Assembly (NCBI GenBank): GCA_902592655.1
Contig: CACJFE010000002.1
Coordinates: 1-64,000 of the forward strand
Origin: an uncultured Pelagibacteraceae bacterium
GTDB lineage: Bacteria; Pseudomonadota; Alphaproteobacteria; Pelagibacterales; Pelagibacteraceae
Direction: 5' to 3'
Length of the DNA stretch: 64,000 nt
Shown here: positions 38,415 to 46,070 of the stretch, in pieces
How the letters are laid out: the number at the start of each line of letters is the position of its first letter
How positions within the stretch are numbered: the first letter of the stretch is position 1
Notes under the pieces: generated by a model
What the model was told of the DNA's origin: nothing
What the model saw: only the letters and a program-made list of their open reading frames with translations
Database searches by the model: none
Translations under genes and position numbers: made by a program

Positions 38415-39620
38415 ATGATATTAGCTAGAACATTATCGAAAATATACAAAGAAGACGGAATTATACTAATTGACTCAAAGGGTCAAAAATATATCTGCGG
38501 TAATCCAAGATCAGAAAAACCTATTACCTTAAAACTTTTAAAAAAAAATCTTGAGATTAAACTAATTTTGTTTCCTGAGATATCATTTCCAGAAGCATAC
38601 ATGAATGAAGAACTTATAATTGAGAATGCTTCTTTAAGAGAATTTATTTTAGGTTTTGTTAAAAATCTTGGAAGAACCGAAGTTTCTATGCCAAGTTTAA
38701 TTTTCAAAAATATATATGGTATTTGGAGAACTTTAACAAATTTTAATTTTCCAGGAAGATCAAAAAAAAATGTTGAACATCATTACGATGTGGGTGGCCC
38801 TAAAGGAGAAAAGCTTTATGATTTATTCTTAGATAAAAATTTACGTCAATATTCTATGGCTATGTGGCTGGATGACACTAAAACTTTAGAGGAGGCGCAA
38901 CAGAATAAAGTGGATCATATAATTAAAAAACTAGACATTAAACCAGGTATGAAAGTTTTAGATGTTGGATGTGGTTGGGGTGGACTTGCTTTTGAAATGG
39001 CTAAAGCAAAAGGATGTGAAGTCCTAGGAATTACTTTGAGTAAAAATCAATTAGACTACTGCAAAAAAAAAGCAAAAGAACTTAACCTAGACAATCAAGT
39101 AAAGTTTGAGATTATGGATTACAGAAATGTTACTGGTCAATTTGATAGAGTGGCCTCCGTTGGCGCCTTTGAACATTTTGGACGTAAATTCTATAATATT
39201 TTCTTTAAAAAAATGAATGAAGTTTTGAAAAATGATGGGATATTCTTACTTCACACAATTGGTGTAGTGGACAAACCCTCGCCTGCAAATCTTTTCATTC
39301 AAAAATATATATTTCCTGGAGGGGTATGTCCCTCATTAAGTCAAATCATAACACCAATAGAAAAGACTGGGTTAATTGTAAATGATATAGAAACATTAAT
39401 TAGGCACTACGATAAAACCCTTGAAAATTGGTTGGAAAGATTTTTAGCAAATAAAAGCAAAGTAAAAGATTTATTCGATCAAAAATTTGTAAAGTGTTAT
39501 GAGTATTATATGGCATCTTGCGAAGCGGCGTTCAAATATAGAGACCTTGCAGTTTTTCAATTACAAATTGTGAAAAACTTTAACAACGCCAAAAGAACAA
39601 GGAACTACCTTTATTCCTGA
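38415..39620 (+). CDS. cfa: Cyclopropane-fatty-acyl-phospholipid synthase family methyltransferase
   Basis: SAM-dependent enzyme acting on unsaturated membrane lipids. VEHHYDVGGPKGEKLYDLFL, MKVLDVGCGWGGLAFEMA near residue 180, ITLSKNQLDYCKKKA, VASVGAFEHFGRKFY and IFPGGVCPSLSQI follow in the Cfa order. Length 401 is normal. Bacterial homologues of this type include true cyclopropane synthases and enzymes making other methyl-modified fatty acids, so the product is a family-level call. Confidence 0.88.
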   Translation: MILARTLSKIYKEDGIILIDSKGQKYICGNPRSEKPITLKLLKKNLEIKLILFPEISFPEAYMNEELIIENASLREFILGFVKNLGRTEVSMPSLIFKNIYGIWRTLTNFNFPGRSKKNVEHHYDVGGPKGEKLYDLFLDKNLRQYSMAMWLDDTKTLEEAQQNKVDHIIKKLDIKPGMKVLDVGCGWGGLAFEMAKAKGCEVLGITLSKNQLDYCKKKAKELNLDNQVKFEIMDYRNVTGQFDRVASVGAFEHFGRKFYNIFFKKMNEVLKNDGIFLLHTIGVVDKPSPANLFIQKYIFPGGVCPSLSQIITPIEKTGLIVNDIETLIRHYDKTLENWLERFLANKSKVKDLFDQKFVKCYEYYMASCEAAFKYRDLAVFQLQIVKNFNNAKRTRNYLYS

Positions 39621-39623
39621 AAA

Positions 39624-39645
39624 CTGTTATTAAATAAGATAACAG
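39624..39645 (+). repeat. Hairpin between cfa and the polybasic gene
   Basis: CTGTTAT (39624-39630) and ATAACAG (39639-39645) form a perfect 7-bp stem with an 8-base loop ending one base before the ATG at 39647. It could end the cfa transcript or limit ribosome access to the next gene. No T-run follows. Confidence 0.4.
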
Positions 39646-39646
39646 T

Positions 39647-40858
39647 ATGAAAAGAAAGAAAAAGAAACTTCAAAAAAATAAGTCAATTAAATCCAAAAGA
39701 CTTAAATATAAAAAGACTACTAAAAAACGAAAAAAAAATACCATAAAAAAATTAAATAAAAAAAGAATAATTAAAAAAAGGAGAAAAAAAATTAAGATAA
39801 AAAAAAAAAGAATTATTCCTCTCAAATTAAAACGTAAAAAAGTTCAAAAAACTAGAGCATTAGTTTCAGGAATTTTAAATTTAAGTGACAAAATTAAATC
39901 AATGCTAAGATTTAATTTTAATTTAGATAAATCTCTTCAGAATTTTTTTCAAGGTATTTCGAATAGAGTTTTAAATATCAAAGAGATTATTCAAGAAGAA
40001 AGAGTAAAACAAAAACAAAAAAAGATAAAAGAAATGGAGAGAGAAAAAAAAGAGGCAAAGAAGCGTTTTATGCAACATGAAGAAATAGCATTAAAAGCTA
40101 AAACTCTCGAGTTAAAAGAGGAGAAAGAGTTAAGCCGCCAACTATCAATTGATTTAAAAAGATTTATTCGCGAGGACCAAGCTGAACTCAGACGAGAACG
40201 AGCAGATAAACAAAGGAAGTTTTTAGAACAAATACAACTTGAGAAGAAAATTGAAGGCTTCGTCCGAAGAGAGGAAAAAGAGGTTCAAGCGCTATCAAAA
40301 TATGTCTTAAATCAACAAAGAGAGTCTTACGAAGAAGTCAAACTACGAATAGATAAAATTAAAGAGAAATATAAAGCTTTAAGACAACAAAAAATTGAGG
40401 AAGCAATTAGAGAACGACTAACTCAATTTGGTGTTGAGGTAAAAGACAGTGATACTAAAGAAATATTACTAGAGAAGGAAAGAGTTTATAACGAGGAAAG
40501 AGAGAAAGTAGAGTATGCGCTAGAGTCTTTCTACAGAGCTTCCCACTCACTTTGTTTTATGATTTCAAAAAGATACTTAAGTAAACACCTTCCTATAATG
40601 AGGTGTATAGATAAAAGGATAGAGGAGTCAGCTATATATATTAAATGGGATGATACTCCTGAAGATGAATGGCTGATATGTATTTATTTAAAAGATGATA
40701 CTCCTACGGAGGGGATAATTATTGAGGATAAAACAGATCCAGAAAAAAATATTTCAAAAGAATTTAAGAGAGATCAGATTTTTAACGCTTCAGATTTTAT
40801 GGTGGACTCACTTACTGCTTTACTTGATAGAGAAAGAAATAAAAGAAAAGCTAGTTGA
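39647..40858 (+). CDS. Polybasic coiled-coil protein of unknown function
   Basis: 403 residues in three parts. Residues 1-75 are almost all Lys/Arg with a few Ile/Asn, like a histone H1-type tail, and probably disordered. Residues about 105-290 are charged, alanine/glutamate/lysine/arginine-rich and predicted coiled coil. The last 110 residues look folded (SHSLCFMISKRYLSKHLPIM, DDTPEDEWLICIYLKDD). No signal peptide, no membrane helix and no motif I recognise. The tail suggests binding to nucleic acid or to acidic surfaces. The frame keeps good codon structure throughout, so it is a real gene. Its end overlaps the convergent MBL gene by 8 bases. Confidence 0.75.
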   Translation: MKRKKKKLQKNKSIKSKRLKYKKTTKKRKKNTIKKLNKKRIIKKRRKKIKIKKKRIIPLKLKRKKVQKTRALVSGILNLSDKIKSMLRFNFNLDKSLQNFFQGISNRVLNIKEIIQEERVKQKQKKIKEMEREKKEAKKRFMQHEEIALKAKTLELKEEKELSRQLSIDLKRFIREDQAELRRERADKQRKFLEQIQLEKKIEGFVRREEKEVQALSKYVLNQQRESYEEVKLRIDKIKEKYKALRQQKIEEAIRERLTQFGVEVKDSDTKEILLEKERVYNEEREKVEYALESFYRASHSLCFMISKRYLSKHLPIMRCIDKRIEESAIYIKWDDTPEDEWLICIYLKDDTPTEGIIIEDKTDPEKNISKEFKRDQIFNASDFMVDSLTALLDRERNKRKAS

Positions 40859-41945
40859 TAAGATCATTTAATTTTTTAATCTCACCAATTTTAAAAATAA
40901 TTGCCTCTTCTTTTTTGTAGCCAAACTTTTCAGCATTTTCTTTAAATCTTACAGGAGGTTCCCAAATCGGTTCCAAACTTAATATTGCAGTTCCCCAATG
41001 CATTCCTACAACTTTTTTTACTTCTAAGTCTTTCATTAAAGATAAAAGCTCTTCAGGATTTGCGTGAGCTGTAGATCTATCCTTGACCGGAACAATTGGA
41101 TAAAAATTGTAGGCACCTAAATTTCCAAAACCCAAATCGATAGGACCGAATTTTTTTCCTAATTCCTTGTAAAATGGTGCTGGTCCAGTATCACAAGCAA
41201 AAAAGATTTTTTTATCTTTGTATTCAATCAAAAAACTTCCCCAAAGAGATCTATTTGTATTTCCATCTCCCCAGATCCACCGTTTGGACCAGTGTTGACT
41301 TGGAAGCATTGTAACTGTGATTTCATCGTTTATTTTAATTTTATCAAACCAATCCATTTCTTTAACTGTTCCTTTTTTATATCCATTTTTTGTGAAATAT
41401 TTACCAAGCTTAAGAGGCACAAGAACTTTAGCATTCTTATAAGGAAAGTTTTTTATCGTACGAATACTCATGTGATCATAATGATTATGTGTCAGCAAAA
41501 ATAAATCTATTTTTGGAAGTTCTTTAAGTGTCAAAGGGGACTCCACATATTTCTTGGGACCAAATACCATAGGTCCATAATTCTTTTCGAAAACAGGATC
41601 AGTAATAATTGTAGTTTCTCCAAGTTTAATTATAAAGCTCGCGTGATCAAGCCACATCACATATGAGTCAGATTTATGTTTTTCAAGATTTTTTAAAACT
41701 ATTTGTTTATCAATTACATGTTCAGGTGGATAATCTATCTTAAGTTTCTTTTTTTCCTCCCTAAAAACTTTCCAATCCCATTTAAAATTAGGATCCCTTT
41801 TTGGACCTCCCTCAAGGTTTCTAAAAGCATATAATTTTCCGTCTTTGTAAACATGATGATAAGGTTTTTCCATAGCATTTAAACTAATACTAAATGAAAA
41901 TAATGTACACAGAATAAGGGGTATTCGCATACCCCTTATTAGCAT
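40851..41945 (-). CDS. Exported MBL-fold metallohydrolase (NAPE-PLD/UlaG-like)
   Basis: Metallo-beta-lactamase-fold hydrolase of 364 residues. After a signal peptide (ending near SISLNA, residue 24) come LDHASFIIKLGETTIITDPVF, the metal site LTHNHYDHMS (HxHxDH), SQHWSKRW, FFACDTGPAPFY and GMHWGT, as in N-acyl-phosphatidylethanolamine phospholipase D-like enzymes. Substrate is unknown; a phospholipid or other phosphodiester is possible. The start is either the ATG at 41945 or the ATG at 41930; a perfect 12-bp hairpin covers this region. A third ATG at 41873 would remove the signal peptide. Confidence 0.82.
   Translation of the reverse strand: MLIRGMRIPLILCTLFSFSISLNAMEKPYHHVYKDGKLYAFRNLEGGPKRDPNFKWDWKVFREEKKKLKIDYPPEHVIDKQIVLKNLEKHKSDSYVMWLDHASFIIKLGETTIITDPVFEKNYGPMVFGPKKYVESPLTLKELPKIDLFLLTHNHYDHMSIRTIKNFPYKNAKVLVPLKLGKYFTKNGYKKGTVKEMDWFDKIKINDEITVTMLPSQHWSKRWIWGDGNTNRSLWGSFLIEYKDKKIFFACDTGPAPFYKELGKKFGPIDLGFGNLGAYNFYPIVPVKDRSTAHANPEELLSLMKDLEVKKVVGMHWGTAILSLEPIWEPPVRFKENAEKFGYKKEEAIIFKIGEIKKLNDLIN
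41913..41940. repeat. Perfect 12-bp hairpin across the start of the MBL hydrolase
   Basis: AATAAGGGGTAT (41913-41924) and ATACCCCTTATT (41929-41940) are exact complements around a 4-base TCGC loop. On the minus strand it begins three bases after the ATG at 41945, and the second possible ATG (41930) lies at the top of the stem. It also follows the stop of the small lipoprotein gene by 28 bases, so it could be that gene's terminator. Confidence 0.7.
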
Positions 41946-41968
41946 AGAGAATTTAATTTGAAAGAAAA

Positions 41969-42175
41969 TTAACTATCTGGACAATTTGACTTATTAATCT
42001 TCTTACTAAAGTCTTGCAGTGAGTCCTTACTAACAAACCATACAAAACTAGATTCACTTAAGTTGTTTGCATCTGGCTTTGTGCATTTCTTGCCAAGCTT
42101 AATCGCCGCAAGTTGATTTCCGCCAGAGCAAGCGGTTAGAAATAATAATAAAGTTATAGTTGATAATATTTTCAT
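41969..42175 (-). CDS. Small lipoprotein of unknown function
   Basis: 68 residues with a lipoprotein signal (LLLFLTAC, cysteine at residue 16), then a short mature part with two further cysteines (GKKCTKPD and SNCPDS), possibly a disulfide. No family recognised. It lies upstream of the exported MBL hydrolase on the same strand, 23 bases away, and diverges from the thioesterase. The lipobox and compact fit in the gap support it being real. Confidence 0.65.
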   Translation of the reverse strand: MKILSTITLLLFLTACSGGNQLAAIKLGKKCTKPDANNLSESSFVWFVSKDSLQDFSKKINKSNCPDS

Positions 42176-42283
42176 AGTTAAAAGTTAAACTGAAAGTCTG
42201 TGCTTTGCTTGGCATAATTTGGACCAAAAAAAGAAATTGAAACTTTATTGAATAAGATAAACTTTAGCTTTATGATTAAAATT

Positions 42284-42676
42284 ATGTCCAAAAGCCACAT
42301 TTATAAATTGAAAGTTTTTGTTGAAGACGTTGACTTTGGTCGTGTATTCTATTCTAGATATCTTCAGTATATCGAAAGAGCTAGAACTGAACTAATATAC
42401 TCAAGACTTGGACTTACATTAACTCAACTTATGAACGAGTATGATATTATGTTTGTTGTTAGAAGCTGTAATATAAAATACCTTAAATCTGCAAGTTTTG
42501 AGGATAATTTGAGTGTTGAAACAACCGTTCTAAAAAAGACTAATGTTAGGCTAAATTTACTTCAAGAGGTAAAAAGAGGAGCAGAAACTCTTGTTTATGC
42601 GGAAGTGGAACTAGCAGTTGTAGATCGAAGTGGGTCAATAAAAAAACTTTCTAAAGATATTTTTGGAAAAATTTAA
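42284..42676 (+). CDS. YbgC-type acyl-CoA thioesterase (hotdog fold)
   Basis: Hotdog-fold thioesterase. KVFVEDVDFGRVFYSRYLQYIERART carries the conserved aspartate and the tyrosine of the 4-hydroxybenzoyl-CoA thioesterase/YbgC signature; VVRSCNIKYLKSA and VYAEVELAVVD follow. I choose the ATG at 42284 (130 residues); the frame continues to an ATG at 42272 and a TTG at 42248. Although ybgC usually sits beside tolQ, no tol-pal genes are here. Confidence 0.85.
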   Translation: MSKSHIYKLKVFVEDVDFGRVFYSRYLQYIERARTELIYSRLGLTLTQLMNEYDIMFVVRSCNIKYLKSASFEDNLSVETTVLKKTNVRLNLLQEVKRGAETLVYAEVELAVVDRSGSIKKLSKDIFGKI

Positions 42677-42788
42677 ATTTGGCCAAGAAACGCCTAATAT
42701 CTGCCTAAATTCTCGTTATAAACTATATTCAACTCAAGTTTGCAATTTCAGCAATACTCATAGAGTTAAATTTAAACTAAAAGGTATC

Positions 42789-42911
42789 ATGAGACTTAAA
42801 CAACTTAAAAAAAACAAGTTAAAGACCAATATCAACAAGAAATTTAAAAAAATCTCTATTTTTGAACTACAAAATAGTCCAAAATTTCTAAATTTTAGAG
42901 TTAGAGCATAA
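42789..42911 (+). CDS. Possible small basic ORF before purE
   Basis: A 40-residue, very lysine-rich frame (MRLKQLKKNKLKTNINKKF...). An AAGG lies 4 bases before the ATG and an intrinsic terminator follows 20 bases after the stop. The frame is open further upstream to a TTG at 42663 inside the thioesterase gene. There is no recognised family, and an A-rich non-coding stretch can look like this, so the call is weak. Region 42677-42987 otherwise holds only the terminator. Confidence 0.35.
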   Translation: MRLKQLKKNKLKTNINKKFKKISIFELQNSPKFLNFRVRA

Positions 42912-42930
42912 TCTTTCCTCCTAAATAATG

Positions 42931-42962
42931 CAGTGGCTTAATTTAATTAGGCCATTGTTTTT
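42931..42962 (+). terminator. Intrinsic terminator directly upstream of purE
   Basis: CAGTGGC at 42931-42937 pairs with GCCATTG ending at 42957 (one G-U); the stem extends through A/T pairs to at least 11 bp and is followed by TTTTT at 42958-42962. It ends the thioesterase/small-ORF transcript or acts as an attenuator, since the purE GTG is only 25 bases beyond. The anti-Shine-Dalgarno-like TTTCCTCCT lies just before the stem at 42914-42922. Confidence 0.7.
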
Positions 42963-42987
42963 ATATCAATAATTGTTAAACTAATTT

Positions 42988-43473
42988 GTGAAACGTATTA
43001 AACTTAATAATAAAGTAGCAATCATTATGGGCTCTAAATCAGATCATTCCGTAATGAAAGAATGCGAGAAAATTTTAAACACTCTTAAAATAAAATTTCA
43101 AACATTAATTGTTAGTGCACACAGAACACCTAAAAGGATGTTTGAATTTGCAGAGTCGGCCTCAAAAAATGGATTTAGTGTTATAGTAGCTGGAGCAGGT
43201 GGTTCAGCACATTTACCCGGCATGATAGCGTCTTTATCTTCTTTGCCAGTTATTGGAGTTCCGATTGAGTCAAAAAAATTAAAGGGTTTAGATAGCTTAT
43301 TATCAATAGTACAAATGCCACGAGGCTGTCCAGTAGCCACAATGGCAATTAATGGATCTATGAATGCAGGGTTACTTGCCGCCTCTATCATTGGAAATTT
43401 TGATGAAAAAATTAAATCAAATTTAGAAAAGTGGAAACGTTTACAAACCAAATCCATTAAAAAAAAACCATAA
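42988..43473 (+). CDS. purE: N5-carboxyaminoimidazole ribonucleotide mutase
   Basis: Class I PurE: converts N5-CAIR to CAIR in purine synthesis. MGSKSDHSVM, the catalytic histidine in VSAHRTPKRM, GAGGSAHLPGMIA and PRGCPVATMAI are conserved. Length 161 is normal. The start is GTG at 42988; the first ATG in frame would begin at the substrate loop and is too late. A terminator lies 25 bases upstream. purK follows after 4 bases, so a purEK unit is clear. Confidence 0.95.
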   Translation: MKRIKLNNKVAIIMGSKSDHSVMKECEKILNTLKIKFQTLIVSAHRTPKRMFEFAESASKNGFSVIVAGAGGSAHLPGMIASLSSLPVIGVPIESKKLKGLDSLLSIVQMPRGCPVATMAINGSMNAGLLAASIIGNFDEKIKSNLEKWKRLQTKSIKKKP

Positions 43474-43477
43474 TTCA

Positions 43478-44521
43478 ATGACAATAAGCACCCTAGGGAT
43501 TATTGGTTCAGGTCAACTTGGATCATTACTTTGTCAGGCTGCAAAAAAACTTAATATAAAAACTGTAGTAATATCAGATGATGAAAATGGACCTGCCCAA
43601 AATTATTCGGATGAATATATCTACTCACAATACGACAACAAAGAACAGATAAAAGAGTTTGTAAGTAAAGTTGATATTATCACTTATGAGTTTGAAAATA
43701 TTCCAATAAATATTTTAAATGAGATCGATAGAGAAAAAAAAGTCTTACCTAAGCCTGAAATAAATAGAATAATTCAAAATAGAAAATTAGAAAAAACTTT
43801 CGTCAATGATTTAGGTATTAAAACTACAGATTGGGCCTTTATCAAACAAGCTGGAGATATCGAAAAGAATAAAAGCTTATTACCCGGAATTTTAAAATCA
43901 AATACACTTGGTTATGATGGACATGGACAATATGTTTTAAATACTCTTGATGATGTGAAAAAAAATTGGTGTTTTACTGCTGATTATATTTTAGAAAAAA
44001 AGGTAAATTTAAAAAAAGAGATATCAGTTGTAATAACAAGATATTTAAACGGCGAAACTTATATTTATGAGCCTATAGAAAATATTCACAAAAACCAAAT
44101 CTTAAATCATTCAAAAATCCCTGCAGATATAAATAAAGAAATTTTCGTTAAAGCACAGGGTAATGCTAAACTTATTTCAGAAAAATTAGATTATGTTGGC
44201 ACTATGTGTGTTGAATATTTTATCGATCAAGATGATAATTTGTTAGTCAACGAAATTGCTCCAAGAGTCCATAATTCAGGTCACCTAACAATAAATGCGT
44301 TTTCCATAAGTCAATTTACTGGACATGTTGCAGCTGTGTGTAGTCTTGGTGTAAAAAAAGTTGAAAAAATTTCTAACGCTGAAATGTTTAATGTATTAGG
44401 AAAAGATATCGAGACTTATAGATCCAAAACATTTAGTAAAAATGAATTTTTTTATGATTACGGGAAAAAATCTATTAAAGATAAAAGAAAAATGGGACAC
44501 CTAACGGTTTTAAAAAAATGA
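43478..44521 (+). CDS. purK: N5-carboxyaminoimidazole ribonucleotide synthase
   Basis: ATP-grasp enzyme making N5-CAIR from AIR, ATP and bicarbonate, the partner step of PurE. LGIIGSGQLGSLLCQAAKKL at the start, ILKSNTLGYDGHGQYVL, EISVVITRYLNGE, CVEYFIDQDDNLLVNEIAPRVHNSGHLTI are all typical. Length 347 is normal. Ends exactly where the convergent TauD-family gene ends. Confidence 0.95.
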   Translation: MTISTLGIIGSGQLGSLLCQAAKKLNIKTVVISDDENGPAQNYSDEYIYSQYDNKEQIKEFVSKVDIITYEFENIPINILNEIDREKKVLPKPEINRIIQNRKLEKTFVNDLGIKTTDWAFIKQAGDIEKNKSLLPGILKSNTLGYDGHGQYVLNTLDDVKKNWCFTADYILEKKVNLKKEISVVITRYLNGETYIYEPIENIHKNQILNHSKIPADINKEIFVKAQGNAKLISEKLDYVGTMCVEYFIDQDDNLLVNEIAPRVHNSGHLTINAFSISQFTGHVAAVCSLGVKKVEKISNAEMFNVLGKDIETYRSKTFSKNEFFYDYGKKSIKDKRKMGHLTVLKK

Positions 44522-45331
44522 TTATTTAATTGTTATTCTATGCATAACTCTTCTGCAATTCTTTATTTCACTAGCCATATGCAGAATACTTAAATTATCC
44601 CAAAGACAGATATCACCTTTTGTCCACTCATATGAAAATATAAAATCTTTTTTGTTTACGTGATCTACTAAATAATTTTTTAAATATTCAGCTTCATCTT
44701 CCTTTACATTTTTAATCTTCATTAAATGTCCTGGAGATACATAAAGAGTTTTCTTTCCATCTACAGTAATAACTATAGGATGTTCGGCTTCCATACTTTC
44801 TGAAGATTTTATCCCCATCTCTTTTTCTCGTTCAAGTCTTGTTATTGCTATCGGACCTGCCGATGAAAAAACTCCAGTAGCGTTTTTAATTTTTTCTTTA
44901 ATGTCGTTTGGTAATTTATCATAAGCATTAAAGCCAGATGAGAATACAGTATTACCTTGGCCAACTGGTATTTCTATACCCATCAACATTGTATATCTCG
45001 GTCTATCGTTAGCTAAATAACTTGTATCCTGATGAAGCCAGCTAGAGCCAAAACTTAAATTTTTATCATCAGGTTTTCTTTCGATTACATTAATAAATGG
45101 AAATTTTTCATCTAAACCTTTAAGTCTTGGATATACTACGGGTTGACCTATATTCTTTGCAAAATTTTGAAAAGTTTCAGGATCAAGATTTTGTTCTTTT
45201 ATAAATATAACTCCGTACTTGTTTAAAATCTTTTTTATTTCTGTTGCCTGATCTTGATCAATGGATTTTAAATTAATGTCGTTGATATAAGCCCCAACAT
45301 TATTTTTTCCCGGTGAGATAGATAAATTCAT
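44522..45331 (-). CDS. TauD/TfdA-family Fe(II)/2-oxoglutarate dioxygenase
   Basis: 269 residues. Iron ligands are visible as His100 and Asp102 in SSWLHQDTSYLAN and the distal histidine near 251 in LSILHMASE; the 2-oxoglutarate arginine is in CRRVMHRITI. Members oxidise taurine, herbicide ethers, carnitine precursors and other small acids, so the substrate is not fixed by sequence. Last gene of a minus-strand run with the FAH-family hydrolase, a small basic ORF and the SRAP protein; it abuts the SRAP gene with no gap. Confidence 0.88.
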   Translation of the reverse strand: MNLSISPGKNNVGAYINDINLKSIDQDQATEIKKILNKYGVIFIKEQNLDPETFQNFAKNIGQPVVYPRLKGLDEKFPFINVIERKPDDKNLSFGSSWLHQDTSYLANDRPRYTMLMGIEIPVGQGNTVFSSGFNAYDKLPNDIKEKIKNATGVFSSAGPIAITRLEREKEMGIKSSESMEAEHPIVITVDGKKTLYVSPGHLMKIKNVKEDEAEYLKNYLVDHVNKKDFIFSYEWTKGDICLWDNLSILHMASEIKNCRRVMHRITIK

Positions 45332-45958
45332 TTAGTTCGAAGGTTTAATTAAAGCAGGGTCATTGTTTATCGGATTATTAACATCTTTTGATATCTTATG
45401 AAACTTTAAATTGGGTGGTTTAATAGAGTTTAATATTTCCATAGCATCTTTTTTAATGTTCAAATAACTATTAATCTGGCTTTGATTAATAATCATTGGT
45501 TCTCTGTGATGGACGGTACTAATTTTTTCAGTAGCTTCTCTTGTAATTATACAAAACTGTTCATTCTGATATATCCCGGCAAAATATATCAATTCATCAT
45601 CCTTTTTTGAAAAATAATAGGGAGTTTTTGTTTTATCTTCCCTTTTCCATTCATAATACCCATCAGCTGGAATAATACATCTTGATGTCTGGATAAGGTT
45701 CTTAAAAGTAACTTTTTCCATAAGGGTTTCTCTCCTTGCATTAATCAGAGGAGAAAACTTATCTAATTTTTTTGACCAACTCGGAACTAATCCCCATTCA
45801 TACAGCTCAAGAGCCTTACCATTTGAATAGGACTTTATTACAGGTAACTTTTGAGTTGGGTGTGCATTATAATTATCTGTATCCTCAACCTTAATGTTTG
45901 TTTTTACCAAATCAGCGGTTTTAGTAACTGGTTTTCGAATACTATATCTTCCACACAT
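45332..45958 (-). CDS. SRAP/HMCES-family protein (YedK-like)
   Basis: Shields abasic sites in single-stranded DNA by a thiazolidine crosslink. Catalytic Cys2 is exposed after removal of Met (MCGRYSIRK). ARRETLMEK, RCIIPADGYYEWKR with its conserved glutamate, and the late histidine in STVHHREPMII match the family. Length 208 is normal. The ATG shares one base with the stop of the small ORF upstream (TAATG). Confidence 0.92.
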   Translation of the reverse strand: MCGRYSIRKPVTKTADLVKTNIKVEDTDNYNAHPTQKLPVIKSYSNGKALELYEWGLVPSWSKKLDKFSPLINARRETLMEKVTFKNLIQTSRCIIPADGYYEWKREDKTKTPYYFSKKDDELIYFAGIYQNEQFCIITREATEKISTVHHREPMIINQSQINSYLNIKKDAMEILNSIKPPNLKFHKISKDVNNPINNDPALIKPSN

Positions 45959-46068
45959 TATTTATTTTTTCTCTCTCTTTTAAGCTTTCTCTTTTCTTTT
46001 AAAGATAACTTTGCTTTTTTCATAAAGCTTCTATCTTTTTGACTTTTACCCGAATATCTTTTTGACAT
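45958..46068 (-). CDS. Small basic protein (36 residues) in FAH-SRAP operon
   Basis: A frame of 36 codons starting MSKRYSGKSQKDRSFMKKAK and ending KRERKNK fills the gap between the FAH-family gene and the SRAP gene. It starts 2 bases after the FAH stop and its TAA overlaps the SRAP ATG as TAATG, which is strong positional support. About half the residues are Lys or Arg. No family recognised; RNA or DNA binding is a guess from charge. Confidence 0.6.
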   Translation of the reverse strand: MSKRYSGKSQKDRSFMKKAKLSLKEKRKLKRERKNK

Positions 46069-46070
46069 AC

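Noticed and set aside
42663-42788. N-terminal extension of the small ORF before purE from a TTG inside the thioesterase gene
   Set aside because: It overlaps the thioesterase frame and has no ribosome site; the ATG at 42789 with AAGG upstream is the only supportable start.
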